NCBI GenBank assembly: GCA_938743325.2
Contig: OW568888.1
Location: 310,001 to 374,000 of the forward strand
DNA length: 64,000 nt
DNA from: Pycnococcus provasolii
Taxonomy: Eukaryota > Chlorophyta > Pseudoscourfieldiophyceae > Pseudoscourfieldiales > Pycnococcaceae
Reading direction: 5' to 3'
Positions 29,363-37,748 of this stretch are shown here, piece by piece. Positions within the stretch are counted from its first letter, which is position 1; each line of letters starts with the position of its first letter. The notes beneath the pieces are model-generated. The model ran no database searches. It saw only the letters and a program-made list of their open reading frames with translations, and was not told the DNA's origin. The position numbers were made by a program, and so were the translations under genes.

Positions 29363-29934
29363 TAACGTAACGTCGTCACGGCCTTCACTGATGTAGCAAG
29401 CCTGCAAGCCTGCAAGCCTGCAATTTTCAAATCATCGGGCCTTCGACGTGCAAAACAGCCTCCAAGAACCTTATGCCTACCTTTACCCGGACGACATTGG
29501 ACTCCATACGATCATGCAGGAAGCGTTATCTAGCATTCTAGCGTATTGTATTGTACTGGTTGACATCACATACGCCATGCAAGTTGCCGATCTACTACCA
29601 CGGGTAGGTTGCCGTCATTTTACAAACATCACACACATCCCCTGCTTCGGCCCAAGGTAGGTGGCGTTGCTTTCACAAGCAAGTGTCCATGCGCTGATCC
29701 AGTATGCGACTGATCTGGCTGTTGCTTGCTAGCCTTGCTTGCTTGCGCTGTTTCTTGCGCCTTGCCGCGGCCTGTTGGAACCGGTTCGTGTTTCTTTGCT
29801 GGAAATTGGAAACCAATCGTTTGGGCAAGTTTGAACACGTCTTAATTAAGCGCGAGTTGGAACCAGCAAGTACTTGGTTGAGCTGAGCGTCTGCGTTCTC
29901 CTCTTCGAATTCTACCTTGAGCCTAAGCTTAATC
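29363..29934. other. Divergent intergenic region
   Basis: Between the second RCC1-repeat gene and the BRCT/PB1 gene. It holds three or four GCAAGCCT copies at about 29396-29424. Small open frames here, for example at 29704-29886, have no supporting features. Confidence 0.5.
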
Positions 29935-32169
29935 ATGGCCGCTCCCCCACCACCTCCTCCTGTGCAGTACGACTACGGGCCGCCTGTGGGTGGTGGCCAG
30001 GCTCAGGGCGCGGCGTCCAATCAAGACGCGTTCCTTCCTGCGGTTGGAGAGGACTTCGCGTATCCCGCGCCAGGTGCGTCCGTCATGGCGCCGCTCGTTG
30101 CCAACCAGCAGTACCCAGCTGCCGCTCAGGCCCCTGCGCCTGCAGCTGCTGCAGCTGCGATGTTAGCGGCGCGGGGCGCGGCTGCATCTCGAGACTTCGA
30201 CGCCGGAGGTATCGGGTACCTCAGTGCGGACAACCAAGGTCAGCCGCCGCAAGCCGCGGCTGACGGCGCCGCGGCAGATGCAGGGGACAGGCCGGAGTAC
30301 TTCGCGGGTATCGAGGAGATGCTCTTCTACTTCGAAGGGGTGACGTGCGCCGTCGTGAACTACAGCCCCGCAGACACGTCCGCCATCCGAAACGAACTCA
30401 CGATGCTCGGCGCGAAGGTGCAAGACCACTACAGCCCCGAGTGCACTCACCTCATGACGCCGTACCAGCAGGGCGCGGACTACACAGCAGCTATGGCCGA
30501 AAGCGCAAAGCCTAACGGACACAAACCTATCGTCGTGAGCTACGCATGGCTCGAGGACTGCCTCACCAACCGGCGAGTCATCCCGCACACGGACAAGGTT
30601 CTCTACCGACCCATCAAGGACGAACACGGCGTGCAGGGCATGGAGAGCTGCGTCATATCCATCGCCGGATACAAGGGCCCGATTCGCAACGACATACGCG
30701 AGCTCATCGAAGCGAGCGGCGCGACGTTCAACCAAAACTTCACAAAAAAGACGACGCACCTCATCTGCTACCGAGCCGAGAGCGAGATTTACGCGAAAGC
30801 GCTGCTCTTCAAGCTCGAGGGGCAGCCGCTCGAGATTGTCAACCACATGTGGATCAGCGACGTCGTCAAGACTTGGCGCAAGCTGCCTGAGGAGGCGGAG
30901 CTGTACCGCAAGCTTGGCGTGGAGGTGGACTTCGAGGAGCGCCTTGAGGCTGAGAAGAAGCTGCGCATGGACGTCGAGGCGCAGCTCGAGGAGGAGGAGC
31001 GCGCGCGGCGAAACCTGCAAGAACTGCTGGAGGCTGAGGAGCGCGCGCGGCAGGAGATGCAGGAGATGATCATGGGCGAGGAGAGGACGCGCTCGCTGCT
31101 GAAAGAGCAGCTGACAGACCAGGGGCAGAACACCGAGGCCCTCGCGCAGCAGTTCCTCAAGAGCCGCGGGGACATCGACTCGCTGCAGGGCCTGCTGCAG
31201 CAGAGCGAGGCGAGCCGCGCCAAGCTAGAGGAGACGGTGCGAAGCATGGAGGAGGAACGCCGTCGTGTTAGCCTGCAGCTTGAGGACAATCAGAGGCAGC
31301 AGGGTATGCTTCAGCAGCAGTTTGCGCGCAGCCGTCAGGACCTTCTCACACAGCTCGAGTCGCGGCTCAATACCATCGAGCAGCTGCGCGCGGAGCTAGA
31401 TGCTGAGCAGAAGACGCTGGCTGAGACGAATGACAAGCTCGAGGAGAGCCGCAGACAAACGAGGGCGCAGGAGGAGAAGACGATGACGTGCGAGAAGCAG
31501 ATCAAGCAGCTTCAGGAGCAAATTGCGCTGGAGGGAAGAGATAAGATGGCCTTACAGAAGCAGCTTGATGCCGAGCGCAAGTCGCGCCTTCACATTCTGA
31601 GTGATTTCGAGAACGAGAGGAAGCAGCGCGAGCACCTCATCCGTCAGCTCGAGGCGGAGCAGAAGCTTCGGCAGAGCCTGCAGAAGGCTGTGAGCACGAA
31701 AGAGGAGCTGAGATTGAAGGCTGAGGAGGAGATTGAGCGACTCAACCAGGATATCCAAGAAATGATGGACGAGATCGATCGACTCCGCACCTTCGAGCCA
31801 CCGGATAAGGACGAAGAGCGCACACTGATCCGAGTGAAACTTTTCCTGGAAGACGAGGTGCGATTCTTCGAGATTGAGAAAGACATCAGTCACGAGGAGC
31901 TTTTGCTTCAAGTTGGAAAAATATTCATGGAAAGCTTCATTCTGAAGTTTGAGGACGACGATCACCACCTCATCGCGCTCAAGACGAATGACGATATACG
32001 GCTAGCACTGCGCACAATCGAGGACGCGGAATTAGCCTTCCTGAAACTTGTGGTTGACAAGGCGAATGCACGACGCGGATTTTTCTCACGCATGCGTCGT
32101 AAGCTTGGAGGCAATCAGCCTGAGGAGGCTGGTGAGACTAAAAAGGATGAAGACGAGGACGAAGATTAG
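29935..32169 (+). CDS. Tandem BRCT, coiled-coil and PB1 domain protein
   Basis: 744 residues from the ATG at 29935. A Pro/Ala-rich N-terminus is followed by two BRCT repeats: about 122-225 (LFYFEGVTCAVVNYSP, LGAKVQDHYSPECTHLMTP, VVSYAWLEDCL) and about 235-323 (CVISIAGYKGPIRNDIREL, SGATFNQNFTKKTTHLICY, VNHMWISDVVKTW). A coiled coil of nearly 300 residues (about 325-622) leads to a C-terminal PB1 domain (about 630-708). The PB1 has both the basic strand-1 Lys (IRVKLF) and an acidic OPCA-like turn (KFEDDDHHLIALKTNDDI), so a type I/II domain able to self-associate. Tandem BRCTs usually bind phosphopeptides in DNA-damage signalling. I know of no described protein with this combination. TGTAA is at 32235-32239. 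Confidence 0.85.
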   Translation: MAAPPPPPPVQYDYGPPVGGGQAQGAASNQDAFLPAVGEDFAYPAPGASVMAPLVANQQYPAAAQAPAPAAAAAAMLAARGAAASRDFDAGGIGYLSADNQGQPPQAAADGAAADAGDRPEYFAGIEEMLFYFEGVTCAVVNYSPADTSAIRNELTMLGAKVQDHYSPECTHLMTPYQQGADYTAAMAESAKPNGHKPIVVSYAWLEDCLTNRRVIPHTDKVLYRPIKDEHGVQGMESCVISIAGYKGPIRNDIRELIEASGATFNQNFTKKTTHLICYRAESEIYAKALLFKLEGQPLEIVNHMWISDVVKTWRKLPEEAELYRKLGVEVDFEERLEAEKKLRMDVEAQLEEEERARRNLQELLEAEERARQEMQEMIMGEERTRSLLKEQLTDQGQNTEALAQQFLKSRGDIDSLQGLLQQSEASRAKLEETVRSMEEERRRVSLQLEDNQRQQGMLQQQFARSRQDLLTQLESRLNTIEQLRAELDAEQKTLAETNDKLEESRRQTRAQEEKTMTCEKQIKQLQEQIALEGRDKMALQKQLDAERKSRLHILSDFENERKQREHLIRQLEAEQKLRQSLQKAVSTKEELRLKAEEEIERLNQDIQEMMDEIDRLRTFEPPDKDEERTLIRVKLFLEDEVRFFEIEKDISHEELLLQVGKIFMESFILKFEDDDHHLIALKTNDDIRLALRTIEDAELAFLKLVVDKANARRGFFSRMRRKLGGNQPEEAGETKKDEDEDED

Positions 32170-32351
32170 ACTTAGCTTCCAGCCAAAGTCTTGTGAGATT
32201 CGTCAAATCTTTTTGATACACTTTTTATACCGCATGTAACTTGTTTTTTTCTTATCACAAAGGGGTGGAATGTGAATTTTCAATTTTGTGAATGGACGAC
32301 CATTGGACGAAGTAAAGTACGTTCCATTACTGAATTAGCGATCTTAGGAAT

Positions 32352-33467
32352 TCAGTAGACGAACGGGATGAGCTTCTTCGTGCGCTTAACATACGCCACG
32401 TAGTCATCCACGTCCGAAGAGTACTTTTCACTCTGCTTTTCGTCGAGGCGATTCGTAACGCGGAACATGAGGCTTAGGATTCCGAATAAGCCGAGCGCTG
32501 CTGGCGCTACAGTCCATGCACCAACTACGAGCATAGACTCGACGCCAGCGACAAACGTGCCAATCCAAAACAAAATCTCCCCCGCATAGTTCGGGTGTCT
32601 AACAAATTTGTAGACACCGCTCATACAAGGCTTGTCCTTGTTTGCCGCCTTGCTTGCCGCCTTGTTGAAGTCTCCGATAGCCTCGAGAATGAGCCCAAAC
32701 CACTGCACGCCCAGTGCCACCTTTGCATACGTCGGAATCGCGGCAAGCGATGCCGCCGTCGGCATCGCGCCGGAAACAGCAGCGCGCGAGGCCCACAGCG
32801 CTGGAGAGCATAGCAGCGCGTAGAAGAGCGAGCACAACGCGACGGGTATTGCGACGTTCTTCGCGCGCGCCTCTGGCGAGTTGGCTGCACGCTTCCTCCA
32901 CTCGGGGTACCCGAAGTTTTGTCTCCAGAAGAGGAAGATTGCGAGACGCATGCCGTACGCAACGAGCCCGGCGCAGTGCGCGAAAGCGGCTAGTCCCAAC
33001 GACGTTTTGGATGCGGAAGCGAGCAAGACAGCCCCAGCGGCTGCACAGCTAAGCCCGTATCCCGTACTGAATACGGCAACGGGGTCGACGAATCCGAGAC
33101 AGCAAGGCACGAAAGTGACGGCCCACAATTTGAGAATTGCAAGATACGCAGGACCTTGAAGTATCTGAAGGATCGGCATCGTGGCGGCGGCAGCTTGCGT
33201 GGATACGCGTCCAAGGCGTCGGTGCGTTTGCGCCACCTTTGCTTGGGTGAGCGCTACACCTCCACTGACACCACGGTGGACTGCTGACGTGTTCCTCCTA
33301 GAAGCAGAAGCAGAAGCAGAGGTAGATGGATGAGCTGGTGCCGGTGATTGCGAGGCCACGGAGGACGGTGCGAGGCCACGAGGAAACTGTGAAGGTACAA
33401 AGGACGTGACACGGAAGCCTACACCAATTGGGGTTGACAGTCTTGGGAGTGTGCGCACGGGAGACAT
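32352..33467 (-). CDS. DUF1295 / steroid 5-alpha-reductase-like membrane protein, plastid-targeted
   Basis: 371 residues from the ATG at 33467. Residues 1-90 are rich in Ser, Arg, Val and Pro with almost no acids, a plastid transit peptide. Several membrane helices follow, then the family signature SGVYKFVRHPNYAGEILFW, shared with DUF1295 proteins, isoprenylcysteine methyltransferase relatives and steroid 5-alpha reductases. Plant DUF1295 members are predicted chloroplast membrane proteins; substrate is unknown. The C-terminus ends in a basic KRTKKLIPFVY typical of the family. The gene converges with the BRCT/PB1 gene (183 bases between stops). Confidence 0.8.
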   Translation of the reverse strand: MSPVRTLPRLSTPIGVGFRVTSFVPSQFPRGLAPSSVASQSPAPAHPSTSASASASRRNTSAVHRGVSGGVALTQAKVAQTHRRLGRVSTQAAAATMPILQILQGPAYLAILKLWAVTFVPCCLGFVDPVAVFSTGYGLSCAAAGAVLLASASKTSLGLAAFAHCAGLVAYGMRLAIFLFWRQNFGYPEWRKRAANSPEARAKNVAIPVALCSLFYALLCSPALWASRAAVSGAMPTAASLAAIPTYAKVALGVQWFGLILEAIGDFNKAASKAANKDKPCMSGVYKFVRHPNYAGEILFWIGTFVAGVESMLVVGAWTVAPAALGLFGILSLMFRVTNRLDEKQSEKYSSDVDDYVAYVKRTKKLIPFVY

Positions 33468-33746
33468 TATTATGCGTGCATTCTATTCCTATTCTGCGAG
33501 GAAAGGGAGGTATTCTTCGGACTCGGACCCGGACGACGACCACAGGAAAAACTAAAGAGAGGTTATTTTAGGAGGGAGAACTGGGGCCGGAAGGGATAAG
33601 ATATTTTAGTTGGTCTTTCCCCACGGCCCACGCTGGGTGAGGGGAGAGTAGCCCTAACCCCTAATTAACAGCAAGGGAAATTGAAAAACGCATTGCGTTT
33701 TTACATGGTGTCAGCCTTTTCGTTTCCATCCGACGTGAGAGACTGA

Positions 33747-35891
33747 CTAGACGCGCGTTGCCGTATTCTCCTCCGTATCCATGTGCGATTCGCTGCGACC
33801 TTTACGGTACTCGTTTAAAATTGTTGAGGTAAGCCCCTTAACCTCCTCGATTAGCTCCACAGCAAGATCGTCCGCGGACATGTCTGTGTCCATTCCTAAA
33901 TAGCCTTTTAACATTTCCTCAGTAGTGCTTTTGTAATTTTCTGTAATGCTTCTTGACAGGTTGTTGATTGTCCATTTGGCCTCGCGCGCTTTTGACATAT
34001 CTTCTGGTTTCCACTCTGGGTGATTCTTGAAAAATACAAGAACCAATTTGTGCCAAATGAAGCCCATCATTGACTGTAGAGACTTGTAGTCGTCGCTCGT
34101 AGGGGCGGATGGCTTTTGACGTGTCGGCGTGCTCTCGACGTGCGGGAGGTTGCTCTCCGCCATTCCAGTCCCTGGAGGTATCGCCGGCGGCAACACGTGT
34201 GCCATGCCAATCGCTTGTGACTGATCTTCGCCTATGGCCACGTGATCTTGCGGTGCTATAGGAGGCCCGGTCACGTCGACATTCGCCCCAATCACAAGCG
34301 CTTGGGGAACACAATGCCGTGGTGGTGGTGGTGGTGGCATTTCGTCGCGCGAATGCGGCTTCCCATGAGACGCGCATCCCATTGCCAAATCTTGTAGAGC
34401 TTGCACACCTGTCTCAGTGGTCGTCGGCGGTAGTAGAGTTGCCTGTTCGCCAACTCTAGCTCCACCAGCTCCAAGTGCATGAGGAGGACCACTCCCAGCT
34501 GCCGCCGTCGGCGCCGTCGCCACTGCCGCGCGATGTAGATTCGCCGTCGCCATCAACTTTCTCATCGCCCCTTGTTGCTCCTCACCAGCTTCCTCCTCCG
34601 AGTCCACCGTTGCTTGTCCTACTGGCGGTTGAAGTGTTGGAGGTGGCGGCGGCAGCGGCGCACGCTTCCTCTTCGTCGTCGTTGTTTCGGTGTTGATCTT
34701 GTTTATGAATGCGATAGGCGCATCATGATACCATGCACCTTTTTCGAGCGTGCCCCGCCAAATTCGCGGATCAATTGCTGCCAAGGTTTCGGTCGCACCA
34801 TCGTCGTCGTATCTGATGTGAAAAAAGCGCTTGGCGTCGCTCGAGCGGTCAGTGCGGGTTGCAACCTTACCCAGACGGTATTTCATATTGCCGTCGTTGC
34901 CTTCCGGGACGCCGTCCGACACGTTCACCCGCACCGCATCTCCAACGTGCAAGTCGAGCGGAGACAGGGAGCTCTTTTCCGGCAGCATCAACTTGCCGAC
35001 ACTTGGAGTATTAGTCGGGGCATGGCAGAAGAAGCACTTCCAATCATCCGGCGCTTCTGAGGCGTTTCGATACCCGTGGCACTCTGCGTGGAAGGCCAGC
35101 ACGCAAGTCTCGCAGCAGATGAGAGGCGCATTCGTGAGTGATTCGCATGAACACTCACACGCCCAGCATTCGGACACGTTCATGTCATCCCTTAGGCTAA
35201 ATCGCCCAGGTGCCACTCTTCTAAACCACGAGTGTTCTCCATTAGTGCGAATGTCGACGCCCACGACGCTGTCCACCGAATTGTGCGGCGTCAGTGTATC
35301 TGCCGCCCACAACTCGCCATTAGGGTGCTGCTTTCGTAAGCCGACGACGCGCTTCACGATGTCCCTTGAGCTTAATCCACTCTTTTTTTCCTGAGGACTC
35401 GTCCTGATGAGTGTTTCGAATACTGCATGTAATATTGTACCTACTGGGAGTGGATTGCGTTTTAGTGGTTGCGGCGTGACAGTTGCTGCCGCCGCAGCGC
35501 TCGCACCCGCACCCGCAGCATCGTCTGGTTGTGGCGTATTAGCGGCGGCAGGAGCAACGCGCTCCGTGGCTTGGCATTGCGCCTTCGCCGCGGCACCACC
35601 CTGTTGTGCAATCGACGCAATGAACTTCTGGTTGATTTTATTCATGCACGTCGGGCATGTCGGGTCTTTCTTCCCTTCGTACCACCTCCTTAAGCAATGC
35701 ACGTGCGCGACTCTCTTGCACGCGCACAGGTCGCGGAGGACATCGGCGGCCGCTTCTTGCGCGCTGACTACATTAAGGCACATCCAGCACTCGCGCGACC
35801 CAGAGAGGGTCGACGACGACACGTGCGTCTGCTGCGGCCCGCCGAGTCCTTGCGGCGGAGGAGGCGCGCGTGCATCGCCACCGGCGGACAT
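33747..35891 (-). CDS. RING-CH-like, winged-helix and PHD finger protein
   Basis: 714 residues from the ATG at 35891. A RING-variant finger spans about 35-82 (CWMC, then CACKRVAHVHCLRRW, then CPTC), with the loop before the His shorter than usual. At about 150-240 a segment beginning LPVGTILHAVFETL and ending FRRVAPGRFSLRDD resembles HARE-HTH-type winged helices. Directly after it is a C4HC3 PHD finger (CWACECSCESL, ICCETCVLAFHAECHGY, CFFCH), then a small beta-rich region (AVRVNVSDG, MKYRLGKVATRT, FFHIRYDDDG) that may be Tudor-like. The middle is disordered and a helical C-terminus follows. The set suggests a chromatin reader with E3 ubiquitin ligase activity. Minus-strand TGTAA lies at 33701-33705. 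Confidence 0.75.
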   Translation of the reverse strand: MSAGGDARAPPPPQGLGGPQQTHVSSSTLSGSRECWMCLNVVSAQEAAADVLRDLCACKRVAHVHCLRRWYEGKKDPTCPTCMNKINQKFIASIAQQGGAAAKAQCQATERVAPAAANTPQPDDAAGAGASAAAAATVTPQPLKRNPLPVGTILHAVFETLIRTSPQEKKSGLSSRDIVKRVVGLRKQHPNGELWAADTLTPHNSVDSVVGVDIRTNGEHSWFRRVAPGRFSLRDDMNVSECWACECSCESLTNAPLICCETCVLAFHAECHGYRNASEAPDDWKCFFCHAPTNTPSVGKLMLPEKSSLSPLDLHVGDAVRVNVSDGVPEGNDGNMKYRLGKVATRTDRSSDAKRFFHIRYDDDGATETLAAIDPRIWRGTLEKGAWYHDAPIAFINKINTETTTTKRKRAPLPPPPPTLQPPVGQATVDSEEEAGEEQQGAMRKLMATANLHRAAVATAPTAAAGSGPPHALGAGGARVGEQATLLPPTTTETGVQALQDLAMGCASHGKPHSRDEMPPPPPPRHCVPQALVIGANVDVTGPPIAPQDHVAIGEDQSQAIGMAHVLPPAIPPGTGMAESNLPHVESTPTRQKPSAPTSDDYKSLQSMMGFIWHKLVLVFFKNHPEWKPEDMSKAREAKWTINNLSRSITENYKSTTEEMLKGYLGMDTDMSADDLAVELIEEVKGLTSTILNEYRKGRSESHMDTEENTATRV

Positions 35892-36055
35892 CAAACCCAA
35901 ACGCCGTCGATAATCAAGGGACGCGTGGCACCACCGACCTGCCACCGTGGTGAGCGGGAGAGCAGACCAAAACCCAAGCCCCCAGCCTGAGCCCCAACCT
36001 TTGGATGGACTTTGGATGGATGAATCAATCCATCAATTCGGGTTTGGGTGTTCTT

Positions 36056-36305
36056 CCAAGGGCATATTAACGTATGGGCCGGTCACTCCTACCAAGGGTT
36101 GAAGCAAGGCCAGGGAACCGGGGTTTGATCAAGGCAACCTCTCCAACCTCCAACTACCCTTAGAAAAATCGTCCCAACGCACCCCCGACAAAATGAATCC
36201 TCCATTCGACCATTCCCCGCATGGATTTCCCTAACCCCGGTTCCCTGGCCTTGCTTCAACGGGGCCCAACGGGAGTGACCGGCCCATACGTTAATATGCC
36301 CTTGG
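36056..36305. repeat. Long inverted repeat (hairpin or MITE-like)
   Basis: Arms of about 68 bases, 36056-36123 and 36235-36305, are inverted copies beginning CCAAGGGCATATTAACGTAT and ending GGCCAGGGAACCGGGG. They differ only around one block of about nine bases. The 111-base centre is unique. Whole structure 250 bases, between two divergent genes (35891 and 36517). Confidence 0.85.
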
Positions 36306-36516
36306 TTCTTCCCCTGTTAGGGGTTAGCGTCGTTCCCCTCCCGATCTGGTGTGGCATCTGCGGGTGGGGGTGTGATATTCTTTTTTTTGTGGCTAGATTT
36401 CCTTCCTTGTATCGCCTTGTATCACCGGCTGTCCGACTGTCCGAGTGTCCGTCCGGCTTCCCGATCTTGGCTTTTTTCATTCATTCTCGAGGAAGTACAG
36501 TAGTACTGTCCGTTTC

Positions 36517-37140
36517 ATGCGTGTCTCTCTCCGTGGTGTTACCAGTGGTGTTGGTCCCTCTATACGTGTCCCTCGTCACTCACGTCCTGGCTCTTCTCGT
36601 CTTTCACCTCCTCTCAATCGTAACAGCTCTGTTACCGCGATTCGGCCGCTACGCACGCTACTCGGAGGACTCTTCGGACTCGGCGCCGGAGGAGACGCGA
36701 ACATGCCGGACGTTCCCCTGAAGAAGACGGAATCCGAGTGGAAAGAACTGCTCAGCTCTGAGGAGTACTACGTGCTGCGCCAAAAGGGCACGGAGCGTCC
36801 GGGCGTGGGCGAGTACGACTCTTTTTATCCCACGGAGGGATACTTCACGTGTCGTGCGTGCGAAAACCCTTTGTATAGCGCGGAGAGCAAGTTCAAGAGC
36901 GGTTGCGGTTGGCCTGCTTTTGACAAGTGCTACAAGGGCGGCGTGATCGTGGAGGTGGACAACACGATGGGCATGCGTCGCGTCGAGATTATGTGCGGCA
37001 ACTGCGGCGGTCACTTGGGCCACGTGTTTGAGAACGAGGGGTTCACGCCGACGATGGAGCGCCACTGCGTGAACAGCATCTCTGTGAAGTACAACGAAGG
37101 TGAACCACCAAGTGGACTCGAGGAGGCGAAGGCGGTTTAA
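36517..37140 (+). CDS. MSRB: Peptide-methionine (R)-S-oxide reductase (MsrB), plastid-targeted
   Basis: 207 residues from the ATG at 36517. The first 55 residues are Arg/Ser/Pro-rich without acids, a plastid transit peptide. The catalytic domain runs from EWKELLSSEEYYVLRQKGTE to the end. It has the two zinc-binding pairs CRAC (about 112) and CGNC (about 158), SGCGWPAFDK, and the catalytic Cys at about 183 in RHCVNSISVKY. MsrB reduces the R-sulfoxide of methionine using thioredoxin. The family's usual length is kept and no residue is missing. GTTAGGGGTTAG lies about 190 bases upstream. Confidence 0.92.
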   Translation: MRVSLRGVTSGVGPSIRVPRHSRPGSSRLSPPLNRNSSVTAIRPLRTLLGGLFGLGAGGDANMPDVPLKKTESEWKELLSSEEYYVLRQKGTERPGVGEYDSFYPTEGYFTCRACENPLYSAESKFKSGCGWPAFDKCYKGGVIVEVDNTMGMRRVEIMCGNCGGHLGHVFENEGFTPTMERHCVNSISVKYNEGEPPSGLEEAKAV

Positions 37141-37232
37141 AAGCAAAAGAAAAAGAAAAATTATGCATTTTGTTTTGTTATGAATATCATCAACAGCACC
37201 ACCTTCACCTGAGGCGGATACACGCCCGAAAC

Positions 37233-37320
37233 GCGAAACCCCTAAACGACAAACCCCGAAACGCGAACCCCCGAACCCCCAACCACGATTAGGGCTAGGG
37301 TTAGGGTTAGGGTTACGGGT
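37233..37320 (+). promoter_or_regulatory. Telomere-like CCCTAA/GGGTTA cluster before the F-box gene
   Basis: AAACCCCTAAAC and AAACCCCGAAAC units switch strand into TAGGGTTAGGGTTAGGG, ending about 80 bases before the ATG at 37397. Both strands of the telomere-like motif are present. Confidence 0.6.
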
Positions 37321-37396
37321 TCCGCCAGGTGGTCAAGCTCGCCGCGTTCGTCTCTCCATTCTCTCAGCCGAATCATTCAACTCAACGGTGTGAAGT

Positions 37397-37707
37397 ATGT
37401 CGTCGTCACCACCACAGTCACCCGTGAAGTCTCCTGAAGTGCCATGCCCGTACCTGCTGCTTGACCTTCCATCTGGAATTCTATTCAAGTATGTCCTGCC
37501 TCACCTCGACCTTCCCTCGTTGATTGCACTCTCAGGAACCTCCAAAGACTTGCGCTTGATGATCAACCACCCGTCCATGTCGCGCCGGGAGGAGTCGTCC
37601 ATCTGGTCGTCCATGTACGCGCGCTTTGAGCCGATTGGGCTACTGCGAAAAGACTTAGGACTCACTTGTCGACTTGCAGCGCCGTGGAGATGTCGAGTCA
37701 CGGGGGC

Positions 37708-37748
<41 letters not shown>

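Noticed and set aside
30163-31020. 285-codon minus-strand frame
   Set aside because: Antisense of the BRCT domains, which are well supported on the plus strand.
36221-36721. 166-codon frame running into the MsrB gene
   Set aside because: Different frame from MsrB, begins inside the hairpin arm and has no supporting features beyond hydrophobic composition.
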